A stretch of 64,000 nucleotides of DNA from Streptacidiphilus sp. P02-A3a (GTDB taxonomy: Bacteria > Actinomycetota > Actinomycetes > Streptomycetales > Streptomycetaceae): positions 355,922 through 419,921 of the forward strand of contig NZ_CP048289.1 of the NCBI RefSeq assembly GCF_014084105.1. The letters are read 5' to 3'. Numbering within the stretch: the stretch's first letter is position 1; each line of letters starts with the position of its first letter. The notes below the pieces were generated by a model. The model searched no databases and was not told the origin of the DNA. It worked only from the letters and a program-made list of their open reading frames with translations. A program made the translations under genes and the position numbers. Below are positions 18,467-26,170 of the stretch, in pieces.

Positions 18467-18721
18467 GAGCCGTTCTCCTTGCGTGGCAGTGGACTTCCGG
18501 GACCTGGGGTTCATCGCACGCCGGACCGATTCGCTGCAGCCGTTCCCGTCCTGGCGGATCCCGATCGTAAGAGGGCGCGCTCCCGCGAGAGGAGTGCTCG
18601 GAGGCCGGTGCATGCGGACAGAGTCCTTGTCCGCATCTGGCTGTTCGAGTGGTGTGCAGCCGCCGTAGCAGCAGAGCTACTCGATCGGCGGCCGACGGGC
18701 GATACGAGTCTCGAGAATTCC

Positions 18722-20488
18722 TCAACGCCGCCTTGCCTTGGCCTCGTGGTCTGCCTGCGCGGTCCGAGGCGGTGTGCTGCTCGTGGTGTTCGCAGACGCT
18801 GCGCCTGCGGGAGTGTTGCGGTTGGGGCGGGCATTGGCTGCTCGTACGCGGGCGGTGTGGCGTTCGACTTGGTGTTCGGTGGTCTGTTGCTGGATGCGCC
18901 AGTTGAGGACTTCGGCGGGGTGGTCTGCGGTGTCGAGTTCGCGTTGCTGGGCGGCGGTGGTCAGGGTGTGGCGGGGGTTTTGGCCGGCGCTTTCGGCTTT
19001 GGCGAGGGTGGTGGCAAGGGCTGGCCAGGCGGGGTCGGCGAGGATGCGGTCGGCGTGTTCAGGGACGGTGGCACGTAGGGCGGTGGCCAGGCGCTCGGTG
19101 GCCTGGGGGGTGGGGGTGCGGGCGGCAAGGTCGGCCAGGACGGGGCCAGCGGCCTGCTGGTAGGCGCTCTGCAGGTGGGCCAGGGTCTGCCTGGTGGCGG
19201 CGGTTTGCTGCTGGTGTCCTCGGCTCTCGTGCCAGCGGGCCAGGGCGATCACCACGAACACGGCACTGCCCAGCAGCGCGGCGGCCGCGCCGCCGTCCTT
19301 GTCCGAGGCCAGGGTGTGGAGCAGTTCCTTGGCCGCGGTGCGCACCGCCTTGGCGCTGGCGTGTTCGGCGCGGACAGCGGAGCGGTTGGCACGGTTGAAC
19401 GCGGTTGCTGCTGCTCGCAGTTCGGCCCGTGCGTGGGCGGGTGCGGTGGCGGCGGCGTTGTGGAGGAGCTCGCTGAACGCGGCGGCCTGGGCCTGGACGA
19501 CGCCGTGCTGTTCGGTGCCGCCGTCGGCTTCTTGGTCGAGGAGGGTGGTGTGGAGGTCGCGTAGCACGGTGTTGGCCCGGTGCCAGGGGCTGACCCCGGT
19601 GGTGCGGGCGGTGGGCTGGTCGGCTGCGTCGTGGGCGTTGAGGCGCTCGCGCAGCCGGTTGATGGACAGGTCGGGGGCGAGCCGGTAGCCGCTGAAGTAG
19701 ACGGGCTCGTGCTGCCCGTTGGTGTCGTCGGGCGCGGCCAGTCCGTAGCCGGTGACCTCGCCGGTCAGCGGACCGAGCCGGTACTTGATCTGGATGCCGA
19801 GGGTCCCCAGGGTGGAGAAGTAGTCGGCCTCGTCGCCTGCGGCGGCCGCCGCTGCGTATGCCTGGTCGCGCAGCCACTCCCTTGCGGTCTCGGTCTTGCC
19901 CGTGCGCAGGGCTTTGGCCTGTTCGGCGCTGGTGGGTGTGGGGGCGGGGGTGAAGTCGCCGGACTTGAGGCGCCGCAGTCCGAGCTCGGCCTCGATCTTG
20001 CGGCACTCGGCCTGGGCGCGCTGGCCGTCGCGGTTGGTGCGCGGGCGGCGGCCGTCCTCGCGCACGCTGGTGGCCATGATGTGGATGTGGTCATCCGCGT
20101 GGCGCACCGCGATCCAGCGGCAGGCGGCGTCGTCACCGTCGGGCGCGATCCCGGTGGCGTGCACGACCCGGCGCGCGACCTGGGCCCATTCCTCGTCGGT
20201 CAGGTACCGGTCCCCGGGTGCGGTGCGCACGGGGCAGTGCCACACGTGCTGGGGGACCTTCTTGCCGGTGCGCTGTTCGCGGACGCGGACGGGCTGGTCG
20301 AGGTAGTGGGCCAGTTCTGACAGGAGTTCGTGGTGCTGGTCTCCGGGTGCGCGGCCGGGGTCGGGCAGGCCGGGCATGGCGAACGCGGCCACGATGTGGG
20401 GGTCGGTATGTTCGTCGCGCCGCCCGGGGCCGAAGAGGTAAGACAGGAGTCCGCGGGTGCGGTCGCCGGTGGAGACGTCAGGCACCAT
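18722..20488 (-). CDS. Relaxase/mobilisation nuclease
   Basis: This 588-residue protein begins with a relaxase domain. The histidine triad motif is RHADDHIHIMAT (about 129-140), which coordinates the metal at the nicking site, followed by RTNRDGQRAQAECRKIEAELGL (about 150-171) typical of actinobacterial relaxases. The C-terminal half is alanine- and arginine-rich and helical, with one hydrophobic stretch (AALLGSAVFVVIALARW). It would nick the transfer origin and pilot the strand. Its start overlaps the 3' end of the mobC gene, so the two are co-translated. No origin of transfer could be pinpointed; upstream of mobC is the likeliest place. Confidence 0.85.
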   Translation of the reverse strand: MVPDVSTGDRTRGLLSYLFGPGRRDEHTDPHIVAAFAMPGLPDPGRAPGDQHHELLSELAHYLDQPVRVREQRTGKKVPQHVWHCPVRTAPGDRYLTDEEWAQVARRVVHATGIAPDGDDAACRWIAVRHADDHIHIMATSVREDGRRPRTNRDGQRAQAECRKIEAELGLRRLKSGDFTPAPTPTSAEQAKALRTGKTETAREWLRDQAYAAAAAAGDEADYFSTLGTLGIQIKYRLGPLTGEVTGYGLAAPDDTNGQHEPVYFSGYRLAPDLSINRLRERLNAHDAADQPTARTTGVSPWHRANTVLRDLHTTLLDQEADGGTEQHGVVQAQAAAFSELLHNAAATAPAHARAELRAAATAFNRANRSAVRAEHASAKAVRTAAKELLHTLASDKDGGAAAALLGSAVFVVIALARWHESRGHQQQTAATRQTLAHLQSAYQQAAGPVLADLAARTPTPQATERLATALRATVPEHADRILADPAWPALATTLAKAESAGQNPRHTLTTAAQQRELDTADHPAEVLNWRIQQQTTEHQVERHTARVRAANARPNRNTPAGAASANTTSSTPPRTAQADHEAKARRR

Positions 20489-21278
20489 GGCGGCACCCCG
20501 AAACGACGTGTTCCAGGGCCCGGCGGCCGGCGCGGGCCAGGGCGTGGACCTCGTCCAGGACTTCCTCGGCGCGGTCGGGCAGGCCGCCCGTGTTCACTGC
20601 GCGGGTGAGCTGGTTGAGGTTGATCCCCACGCGGTGGACCTCGCGAACCAACTTCCCGAACAGGAGGGTCAGGTCCTGGAGAGCTTGGGGTGAGGGCAGT
20701 GCTGGAACGCCGTAGGGGCGCTGGTCGCCGAGGTAGGCGTGGGCGAAGGTGAGGGCGGCGTCCATGAGGAAGGCCGACCGCGAGCGCTTCGCGGCGCGGG
20801 CGGCGAGATCGATGAATGCCTTCTCGGCCGGTTCGGCGGAGGCCGTGAGCTGGATGTCGCGCTTGGTGCCGCTGCGCGGCCGGTACAGGATCTCGCTCAG
20901 GGGACGGCGGCTGGTGACGAGCTGATCTGTCTCGACGGTCAGGGCGGGGATGTCGAGGGCGGCGACGTTGCGCTGCACGAAGTCGTCGTCGGTGACGGTC
21001 GGCGCGAAGCGCTCAGCGGGCAGGGCGGTGGGTTGGGCCTGTCCAGGAAGGAGGCCGCGCTCGGCCTGTCCTTGCCCGACCGTGCCCCGTTGGGCGCGTT
21101 CGGCACCCGCCCCCGCTGGGGCGGGGTCAAGCGCAATCCCCGCATCGCCCCCGGCGATGTGGAGATTGCTCCAGCTTGCTCCGCTGTGGTTCTGGCTTGC
21201 GTCAACTGTGTTGTGGTGCGTGAAGTCTATGGGTTCTGCGCCTGGTTTGGTCTTCCTGCGGAAGGGGTTGGGGTTCAC
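20478..21278 (-). CDS. mobC: MobC-like relaxosome accessory protein
   Basis: This 266-residue protein has a disordered N-terminal third and a C-terminal MobC domain. The region SGTKRDIQLTASAEPAEKAF resembles a ribbon-helix-helix start, and VHRVGINLNQLTRAVNTGG is the MobC signature. MobC helps melt the origin of transfer and load the relaxase. The gene overlaps the relaxase gene by 11 nt. Upstream lies repeat block R1 (21457-21630), which may hold its promoter or the transfer origin. The long low-complexity N-terminus is unusual, and the true start could be further in. Confidence 0.75.
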   Translation of the reverse strand: MNPNPFRRKTKPGAEPIDFTHHNTVDASQNHSGASWSNLHIAGGDAGIALDPAPAGAGAERAQRGTVGQGQAERGLLPGQAQPTALPAERFAPTVTDDDFVQRNVAALDIPALTVETDQLVTSRRPLSEILYRPRSGTKRDIQLTASAEPAEKAFIDLAARAAKRSRSAFLMDAALTFAHAYLGDQRPYGVPALPSPQALQDLTLLFGKLVREVHRVGINLNQLTRAVNTGGLPDRAEEVLDEVHALARAGRRALEHVVSGCRHGA

Positions 21279-21456
21279 GGGCGGGGTGCTCCGATCGGAG
21301 GGTGCGGTGCGGTCTGGCCGGTGGTGCTGGGGGTGATAGTCCGCCGTTGCTTCGGTTTGGTCGTGCCGGGGTTTTCGTGTAGGGGGTGGGGGCAGGCCGT
21401 GCGGGACGTTCTCTGCCCCCGATCGCTGGCGGCGTGATGGGTGTCGGTGATGGGTG

Positions 21457-21630
21457 TGTGCTGAAGTCCGTCCTTGCCGTCTTGGCCGTTTAAGCCGCAG
21501 GTCAGGGTGGTTACGGCGAGGCCGGTTGTCGGCGTCTTGCTGGTGGGTGGTGCCGTCTTGGGGTGGTGTGCCGTCTTGCTGGCAGGGCTGCGGCCTGCGG
21601 TGTTACGGCTGGGACGGCAAGGACGGCACC
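21457..21630. repeat. Iteron-like repeat block R1
   Basis: This block shares most of its length with 23423-23629, including GCCGTCTTGGCCGTTTAAGC and the motif GTGTGCCGTCTTGCTGGCAG. It holds several copies of G(C/G)CGTCTTG on the plus strand and the related inverted CAAGGACGGC near the end. Both blocks lie just upstream of leftward genes (mobC here). They may be replication iterons, operators or a transfer-origin region. Confidence 0.8.
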
Positions 21631-21676
21631 CGGGGGTGCGGTATGAGCCCGGGCCTGTACCCATAGGGTTTCGGGC

Positions 21677-22309
21677 ATGCTCTTGTGGATCAACGGTCCT
21701 TTCGGTGGGGGTAAGACCCAGACGGCGCACGAGATCCGGCGTCGTCTGCCCGGCAGTGTCATCTGCGACCCTGAACACGTCGGGTTCGGCCTGCACCGGA
21801 TGACGCCTGCGGGGCTGCGTGGGGACTTCCAGGACCTGCACGCCTGGCGACAGGGCGTGTTCGAGGTGCTGGACATGGTCCTGGCGGAGCACGACGGGGT
21901 CGTGATCGTGCCGATGACGCTCGTGGAGCCGTCCTATTTCCGGGAGACGGTGGGCCGGTTGCGGGCCAGCGGTCACGATGTTCGGCACTTCGCGCTGCTG
22001 GCGAGCCGTGAGACGGTCCTGCGTCGGCTCCGTGAGCGGGGCTTGGGACACGTCCTGCAGTGGGTTGCCGGACGACAGGCGTCCCTGTGGGGGGAGAGCT
22101 TCGCTGTGTCGAGACTGGATCTGTGCCTGGAGCGCCTGCGCGCCGAGGAGTTCGCCGAGCACGTGTGGACCGACAGTCTGACGGTTGCGCAGGTCGCCGG
22201 CCGTATCGCTGCCTCGGCCGGGCTGACGCTCCGGCCGGAATCCGGAGGCAGGCTGCGTGGCCGGGTGCGCCGGGCCTGGACAGGGCTCCGGCACATCCGC
22301 TTCGACTGA
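21677..22309 (+). CDS. TmrB-like P-loop protein (tunicamycin resistance family)
   Basis: This 210-residue protein closely follows the layout of Bacillus subtilis TmrB: LLWINGPFGGGKTQTAHEIR (Walker A at 7-14), VICDPEHVGFGLHRM, VIVPMTLVEPSYFRETVGRLR, HFALLASRETVLRRLRERG, and a C-terminal basic tail ending in RHIR. TmrB is an ATP-binding protein thought to bind tunicamycin and limit its action. It is the only gene within the mobilisable element that reads rightwards between 18.7 and 25 kb and is not needed for transfer, so it is probably cargo. It starts 47 nt from repeat block R1. Whether it protects against tunicamycin or another nucleoside antibiotic is not shown here. Confidence 0.82.
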   Translation: MLLWINGPFGGGKTQTAHEIRRRLPGSVICDPEHVGFGLHRMTPAGLRGDFQDLHAWRQGVFEVLDMVLAEHDGVVIVPMTLVEPSYFRETVGRLRASGHDVRHFALLASRETVLRRLRERGLGHVLQWVAGRQASLWGESFAVSRLDLCLERLRAEEFAEHVWTDSLTVAQVAGRIAASAGLTLRPESGGRLRGRVRRAWTGLRHIRFD

Positions 22310-22407
22310 GTCGACTGGAGGCCCGGGCGGGGGTGTGTCCTGGGTGTGGCCGTGCCGAGGCGGTCCGGTAGCCATGGTCCCGGCGGGGTTCAGGTCCGGG
22401 CGGAGGT

Positions 22408-23391
22408 TCAGTCCTGGGCTGCGTGCTGGCGGACCTCGGTCCTACGGCGTACCAGGGTGATGGCCTCGTTCAGTCGCCCGTGTCCGGCTCCCAGGCCGGC
22501 GTCGGTGACGGCCTTTCGGGCGCCGTCGCGGGTGATCTGGACAGCATCGGGGTGGGCCGCGCTGATGGCCTGGGCGAGTTGTTCCAGTGTGGCCTTGGGC
22601 GGGCGGCCTCCCTGGCTCGGCTGCGGGCGCGGTCCAGAACCCTCCTGTGGGCCCTGACCTGCGCCGCTTCGGCCCCCTGCGGGCTGGGGCGGTTCCGGTG
22701 CACGGCCGCTGTCCACAGCGGCTTGGTGGGCGTTGGGGGTTCCGGCGGCGGCCTGCGGCGCGGCCTCCCGGCCTGCGGCGGGAGCCTCGATGGCGGGCTG
22801 CGCCTGTGGGGCCAGTGCCTGGCCGTCCAGAACCTCGATGGGAGTTCGGGTGCTCTTGTCGGCCCGGTCCGGAACCTGGGGAGTGGTACGGGACGCCGCG
22901 ACCAGAACCGTGTCCGGGGCCGCGCTGGCGGGGGTCGGGCTGGTGCCGCCGTAGCGGGTGATCAGGACGTGGAGGTGGGTGGCGCCGCCCAGGGCCAGGG
23001 GTGGGATGGCGGACAGCACGACGACGGCGGGGTTGGTGAGGTGGAGCTGGGTGGTGCCGGGGGTGTTGAGGTCCAGGGCGTGGAGGGCGTTGGCCCAGAT
23101 GCTGGCGCTGGTGGCGGCCGCGAGCAGGGCCCAGGCGTAGAGGCGGGCGGGCAGGGGTGCGGTGCGCAGGACCAGGACGGCGCGCACGCCGTAGGCGATG
23201 AAGCCGTCGACCAGGGGCGGGTAGGCGTAGGACAGGGGCCGTAGGACGTGGGCGGCGGTGGCCATCTGCTGCAGGGCGGAGTATGACAGGGCGAAGCCCA
23301 GGGTGCCGAGGACGGCGATGGCCCGGCGGTCCCAGCGGGTGGCTCGGCCGGTGCGGGTCGTTGGGGCGGGGGGCTGGGTGGTGGTGGGCAT
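22408..23391 (-). CDS. DUF2637/SpdB-like membrane protein
   Basis: This 327-residue protein has three to four membrane segments in the first half (around IAVLGTLGFALSYSALQQMA, LVDGFIAYGVRAVLVL, LYAWALLAAATSASIWANAL and VVVLSAIPPLALGGATHLHV). A long Pro/Ala/Gln-rich linker and a C-terminal helical region with a helix-turn-helix flavour (HPDAVQITRDGARKAVTDAG) follow. DUF2637 proteins are regular members of Streptomyces conjugative elements and are related to plasmid spreading (Spd) functions. Its start is 31 nt from repeat block R2. Confidence 0.78.
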   Translation of the reverse strand: MPTTTQPPAPTTRTGRATRWDRRAIAVLGTLGFALSYSALQQMATAAHVLRPLSYAYPPLVDGFIAYGVRAVLVLRTAPLPARLYAWALLAAATSASIWANALHALDLNTPGTTQLHLTNPAVVVLSAIPPLALGGATHLHVLITRYGGTSPTPASAAPDTVLVAASRTTPQVPDRADKSTRTPIEVLDGQALAPQAQPAIEAPAAGREAAPQAAAGTPNAHQAAVDSGRAPEPPQPAGGRSGAGQGPQEGSGPRPQPSQGGRPPKATLEQLAQAISAAHPDAVQITRDGARKAVTDAGLGAGHGRLNEAITLVRRRTEVRQHAAQD

Positions 23392-23422
23392 GGGTGCGGG
23401 GTCTTTCGTGGTGTCCGGGGTG

Positions 23423-23629
23423 TGTGCTGGAGGCCGTCTTTGCCGTCTTGGCCGTTTAAGCCGCAGGTCAGGGCTGTTGCGGCAGGGCTGATTAGCGGCG
23501 TCTTGCTGGCGGGTGGTGCCGTCTTGGCGGTGATCCGTCTGGTGGCCCGTTGCCGTCTTGGGACGGTGTGCCGTCTTGCTGGCAGGGCTGTGGCCTGCGG
23601 TGTTACGGCAAGGACGGCAAGGACGGCAT
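23423..23629. repeat. Iteron-like repeat block R2
   Basis: Second, slightly longer copy of the block at 21457-21630 in the same orientation, about 1.97 kb away. It has extra GCCGTCTTG units and a doubled CAAGGACGG near the right end. It fills the space between the DUF3631 gene and the DUF2637 gene, so it should lie in the leader of the latter. Confidence 0.8.
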
Positions 23630-23640
23630 CCGGGGCAGGG

Positions 23641-24822
23641 TCAGCCTCTGGGGCTGGGTGTACTCGGGCCGCTGGGCGTGCCGTGGGGGTGGACGGTGGG
23701 GCAGTAGCGCTTCCAGGCGTCGGTGAACTTGTTGCGGTTGTAGCCCTTGCGCTGGGTGCCGTCGGCGATGCGGACGTTGCCGGAGCGGATGCCGTACTCG
23801 CGGAGCATCGAGGCCAGTGCGCGTGGCAGCAGGCCGCCGCGTCCGTGTTCGGCCCAGGGGGCTTCGGGGTCGCTGTTGAGGGTGAACAGGATCTGGTCGC
23901 TCGTCAGGCACTCCGGGTCCCCGGCGCTGAAGAAGATCCGGCGCAGGTCTGCCAGGATGCGGGCGTTGCTGGGGTTGTCCTCCTCGGCTGCGGCCTCGGC
24001 GGCGACCATGCGGGTGCACGCGGTGCGGGCCAGGCTCGGCCAGGGGCCACCGGCGAGGTCGGCAACGATGATCAGGGGTTCCCAGGTGTCGGCGGCGCGG
24101 TCCTCGACCGGCATGGCCGGTTCCAGGCGCAGGGCCCGCTCGCCCAGTGAACCGGCCCACTGAGCAAGTCGGGTGCGGACCTCGTGCAGGGCGGGGCTGT
24201 CGCGCTTGGTGCGGAAGGGCCTGACGTGTTCGCCCTCGGCGCGGCGGCGCATCCGGATGACGATGGACCGGTCCATGATCGTGTCGGGGAGGTCGCCGAT
24301 GCCGGCGATGGCGGCCATGGCGAAGGTCGCGAAGGAGTGCGGGGCGTGCTCCTTGCCGACGACCCGCAGGACCGGGCGGCCGCGCTGGTGTCCGGCATTG
24401 AGCAGGCCGCGCATCTCCTCGTTCTTCTCCGCCTGCTTGGGGCTGCCGAAGATGGTGTCGGCCTCGTCGACCAGCAGGGTCGGCGGCACCTCGCTGATGG
24501 AGCGGAAGATGGCCGCCGCCGTGGAGTTGACCGTGATGACGGGATTGTGGACCGTCTCGGTGAGCAGGTCCAGAAGGCGGGACTTGCCGCAGCGCTTGGC
24601 GGGGCCGACCACCGCCAGGCGCGGGGCGTGCTGCCAGGAGGGCTGCAGGTGGGTTGCGGCGACCCACAGTACGGTCGCGTCCAGGGCCTCCTGGCTGGGC
24701 AGGATCACGAACCGGGCCATCACCGCCTTGAGCTGGTCCAGCAGCGCCGCGCCCTCGCTGGCAGGGGCGTCGGGGCTGAAGTGCGCTGTGTGGGCGGGAT
24801 CGGGGCGGGTACTCTCGGTCAT
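23641..24822 (-). CDS. DUF3631 P-loop ATPase of the mobile element
   Basis: This 393-residue protein has a Walker A-like segment VVGPAKRCGKSRLLDLL (about 71-87), Walker B-like PTLLVDEADTIFG (about 113-125), and the DUF3631 domain in the second half with WEPLIIVADLAGGPW (about 264-278). DUF3631 proteins occur in phages, plasmids and integrative elements of actinomycetes and are suspected replication or helicase-like factors; the exact role is unknown. It is preceded by an unusually long leader of about 180 nt with a strong hairpin (see 24823-25011). GAGGAATCTCC precedes the ATG at 24822. Confidence 0.78.
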   Translation of the reverse strand: MTESTRPDPAHTAHFSPDAPASEGAALLDQLKAVMARFVILPSQEALDATVLWVAATHLQPSWQHAPRLAVVGPAKRCGKSRLLDLLTETVHNPVITVNSTAAAIFRSISEVPPTLLVDEADTIFGSPKQAEKNEEMRGLLNAGHQRGRPVLRVVGKEHAPHSFATFAMAAIAGIGDLPDTIMDRSIVIRMRRRAEGEHVRPFRTKRDSPALHEVRTRLAQWAGSLGERALRLEPAMPVEDRAADTWEPLIIVADLAGGPWPSLARTACTRMVAAEAAAEEDNPSNARILADLRRIFFSAGDPECLTSDQILFTLNSDPEAPWAEHGRGGLLPRALASMLREYGIRSGNVRIADGTQRKGYNRNKFTDAWKRYCPTVHPHGTPSGPSTPSPRG

Positions 24823-25011
24823 GGAGATTCCTCACTCGACGGCTCCGGGGGGCAACCCGGTTCCGTCGTTGGTCTGCTGTCCAGGGATGGGCGGTGTCGA
24901 GGTTTCCGATCAGCCCCCGGTGTTCGTAGCACCGGGGGTTTTGTCGTTCTCCGGCGGCGCGACCGCCGCGATCAACCTCCTTCGGGTTCGTATTTCCATG
25001 CTGGTGTGACT
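24823..25011 (-). promoter_or_regulatory. Structured 5' leader A upstream of the DUF3631 gene
   Basis: Read on the minus strand, a 9-bp perfect hairpin (24914-24922 with 24930-24938) has loop CTACGAA and is followed by about 90 nt ending at the DUF3631 start. The same arrangement with the same loop precedes xis on the other strand (25744-25853). Shared blocks include ACACCGCCCATCCC, a CAGCA..CCA.CGACGG stretch, TTGCCC and CTCCATG at the start codon. The inner stem pair is T-A here and C-G there, a compensatory change. On the plus strand the hairpin is followed by TTTT, so it could also stop rightward transcripts. Confidence 0.6.
24910..24999 (-). CDS. Possible 29-residue leader peptide
   Basis: A short minus-strand frame starts at ATG 24999, about 6 nt after the expected transcription start, so it would be nearly leaderless. 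It ends with DKTPGATNTGG; these last codons form the hairpin of leader A and the stop codon follows directly. Such an arrangement would let translation of the peptide melt the hairpin. No ribosome-binding site is seen, and it may be coincidence. Confidence 0.3.
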   Translation of the reverse strand: MEIRTRRRLIAAVAPPENDKTPGATNTGG

Positions 25012-25041
25012 GTTGTACTGCTCTCGGCGTACGGGAGTCAA
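25012..25041 (-). promoter_or_regulatory. Candidate promoter of the DUF3631 gene
   Basis: On the minus strand TTGACT (25036-25041) and TACAAC (25012-25017) are 18 nt apart, fitting an actinomycete housekeeping promoter. It faces away from the XRE regulator gene, whose own candidate boxes TTGTCG and TATGGT lie near 25134-25165. Confidence 0.4.
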
Positions 25042-25209
25042 ACCGATGGACGGTTACCGATTTGATTCGCATCTGGCATATCGCCAGCTCACACCTACTT
25101 CGTGACCTGCGTCACTTGTAGCTTCATGCGCTTGTCGGTTGGGAATCCGATGCTGGTATGGTCTGGCTATGGTCCGGTGCACTACCGGTTCAACCGCGAG
25201 GAGGTGACC

Positions 25210-25725
25210 ATGGACAAGCCCAAGCGCAACCTCGTCCCCAGCGAGGGAGAGGCCCTGGTGGCGCACAACCTGAAGATCATGAGGAAGGCCGCCCGGCTGT
25301 CCCAGGAGGACGTCGCCGAGCGCATGAGCCGCCTCGGCTTCAAGTTCCACCAGACCCAGATCGCCAAGATCGAGAACGGCACTCGCTCCATCCAGTTCAA
25401 CGAGGTCCTGGGCCTGGCCAAGGCGCTGAACCTGCCCGCCGAGTACTTCATGACCCAGGCCGTCGCCAACCCGGATGACCCCCACTACGAACTCCAGGAA
25501 GCGGGCTTCCGCCTGCAGGACCTGGAGAAGGAGTGGAGAACCGCCCAGGACCTCGCCGACGCCGCCAAGGGCCGCCTGGAGGAAGCAGAGCGCGAGTACG
25601 ACGAGATCGCCGAACGCCTCGGTGTCGACGTCACGCCGACCGACGGTGAGCCGGTGTTCTACCCGGCCCCCAACTCGCCCGAGGACCCCCTGCGCCGCAA
25701 CGCGGACGCCCCCGCCTCCGAGTAA
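25210..25725 (+). CDS. XRE-family regulator of the mobile element
   Basis: This 171-residue protein has a Cro/C1-type helix-turn-helix (about 12-75: ALVAHNLKIMRKAARLSQED, QTQIAKIENGTRSI and FNEVLGLAKALNLP). A helical, charged tail follows (LQDLEKEWRTAQDLADAAKG), probably for dimerisation. The ATG at 25210 is preceded by GAGGAGGT. It sits where element repressors usually sit, divergent from the DUF3631 gene and upstream of xis-int, and probably controls both directions. Near-repeated CTGGTATGGT/CTGGCTATGGT at about 25150-25175 could be its own operator. Confidence 0.8.
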   Translation: MDKPKRNLVPSEGEALVAHNLKIMRKAARLSQEDVAERMSRLGFKFHQTQIAKIENGTRSIQFNEVLGLAKALNLPAEYFMTQAVANPDDPHYELQEAGFRLQDLEKEWRTAQDLADAAKGRLEEAEREYDEIAERLGVDVTPTDGEPVFYPAPNSPEDPLRRNADAPASE

Positions 25726-25743
25726 CCACCCACGCCCGCGCGT

Positions 25744-25853
25744 CCCCCGGCGCTACGAACGCCGAGGGCCGCTCAGCCGATCCCTTTCACACCGCCCATC
25801 CCACACAGCAACCACGACGGCGCATTGCCCATGCGTCGCCGAGAGGCACCTCC
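25744..25853 (+). promoter_or_regulatory. Structured 5' leader B upstream of xis
   Basis: A 9-bp hairpin with one mismatch (25744-25752 with 25760-25768, loop CTACGAA) begins 18 nt after the XRE stop codon, and 85 nt separate it from the xis ATG. It is homologous to leader A on the opposite strand. It could be the terminator of the XRE gene, an attenuator of xis-int, or both. Confidence 0.6.
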
Positions 25854-26159
25854 ATGTCTGAAACGACCATGTCCATAGCCCTGCTGGCGGACGCACTCGG
25901 CGTCAGCGAGCAGGACCTCCTGCACCTCGTTCGGGTCACCTCCTCCACCGCACCAGACGCCACGCTGGTTGCGCTCACGGTCGAGGAGGCGGCTCGCCGC
26001 CTCGGCGTCGGCCGAACCACGATGTACGCGCTCCTCGCCTCCGGTCAGATCCCCTCCGTGGCGATAGGCCGCCTCCGCCGCATCCCGGCTGAGGCATTGA
26101 ACGCCTACGTGGCTGCCCGCGCCCGGACTGCTCCTTCTGCCGCCGCGCTCGCGGCCTGA
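25854..26159 (+). CDS. xis: Excisionase-type helix-turn-helix protein
   Basis: This 101-residue protein has the excisionase/MerR-like wing-helix signature TVEEAARRLGVGRTTMYALL then ASGQIPSVAIGRLRRIPAEA, followed by LNAYVAARA. Proteins of this type bend the attachment site and direct the integrase towards excision. It lies 11 nt before the integrase gene with GAGAGG upstream of its start, and behind leader B, which may control its expression. Confidence 0.85.
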   Translation: MSETTMSIALLADALGVSEQDLLHLVRVTSSTAPDATLVALTVEEAARRLGVGRTTMYALLASGQIPSVAIGRLRRIPAEALNAYVAARARTAPSAAALAA

Positions 26160-26170
26160 AGGGGGCGGAC

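Noticed and set aside
18690..18722. Possible left attachment site (GATACGAG next to the relaxase gene end)
   Set aside because: Only 8 bp match the tRNA-Ser 3' region and the following bases diverge; real tRNA-derived att copies are usually much longer. The left end of the element remains unknown.
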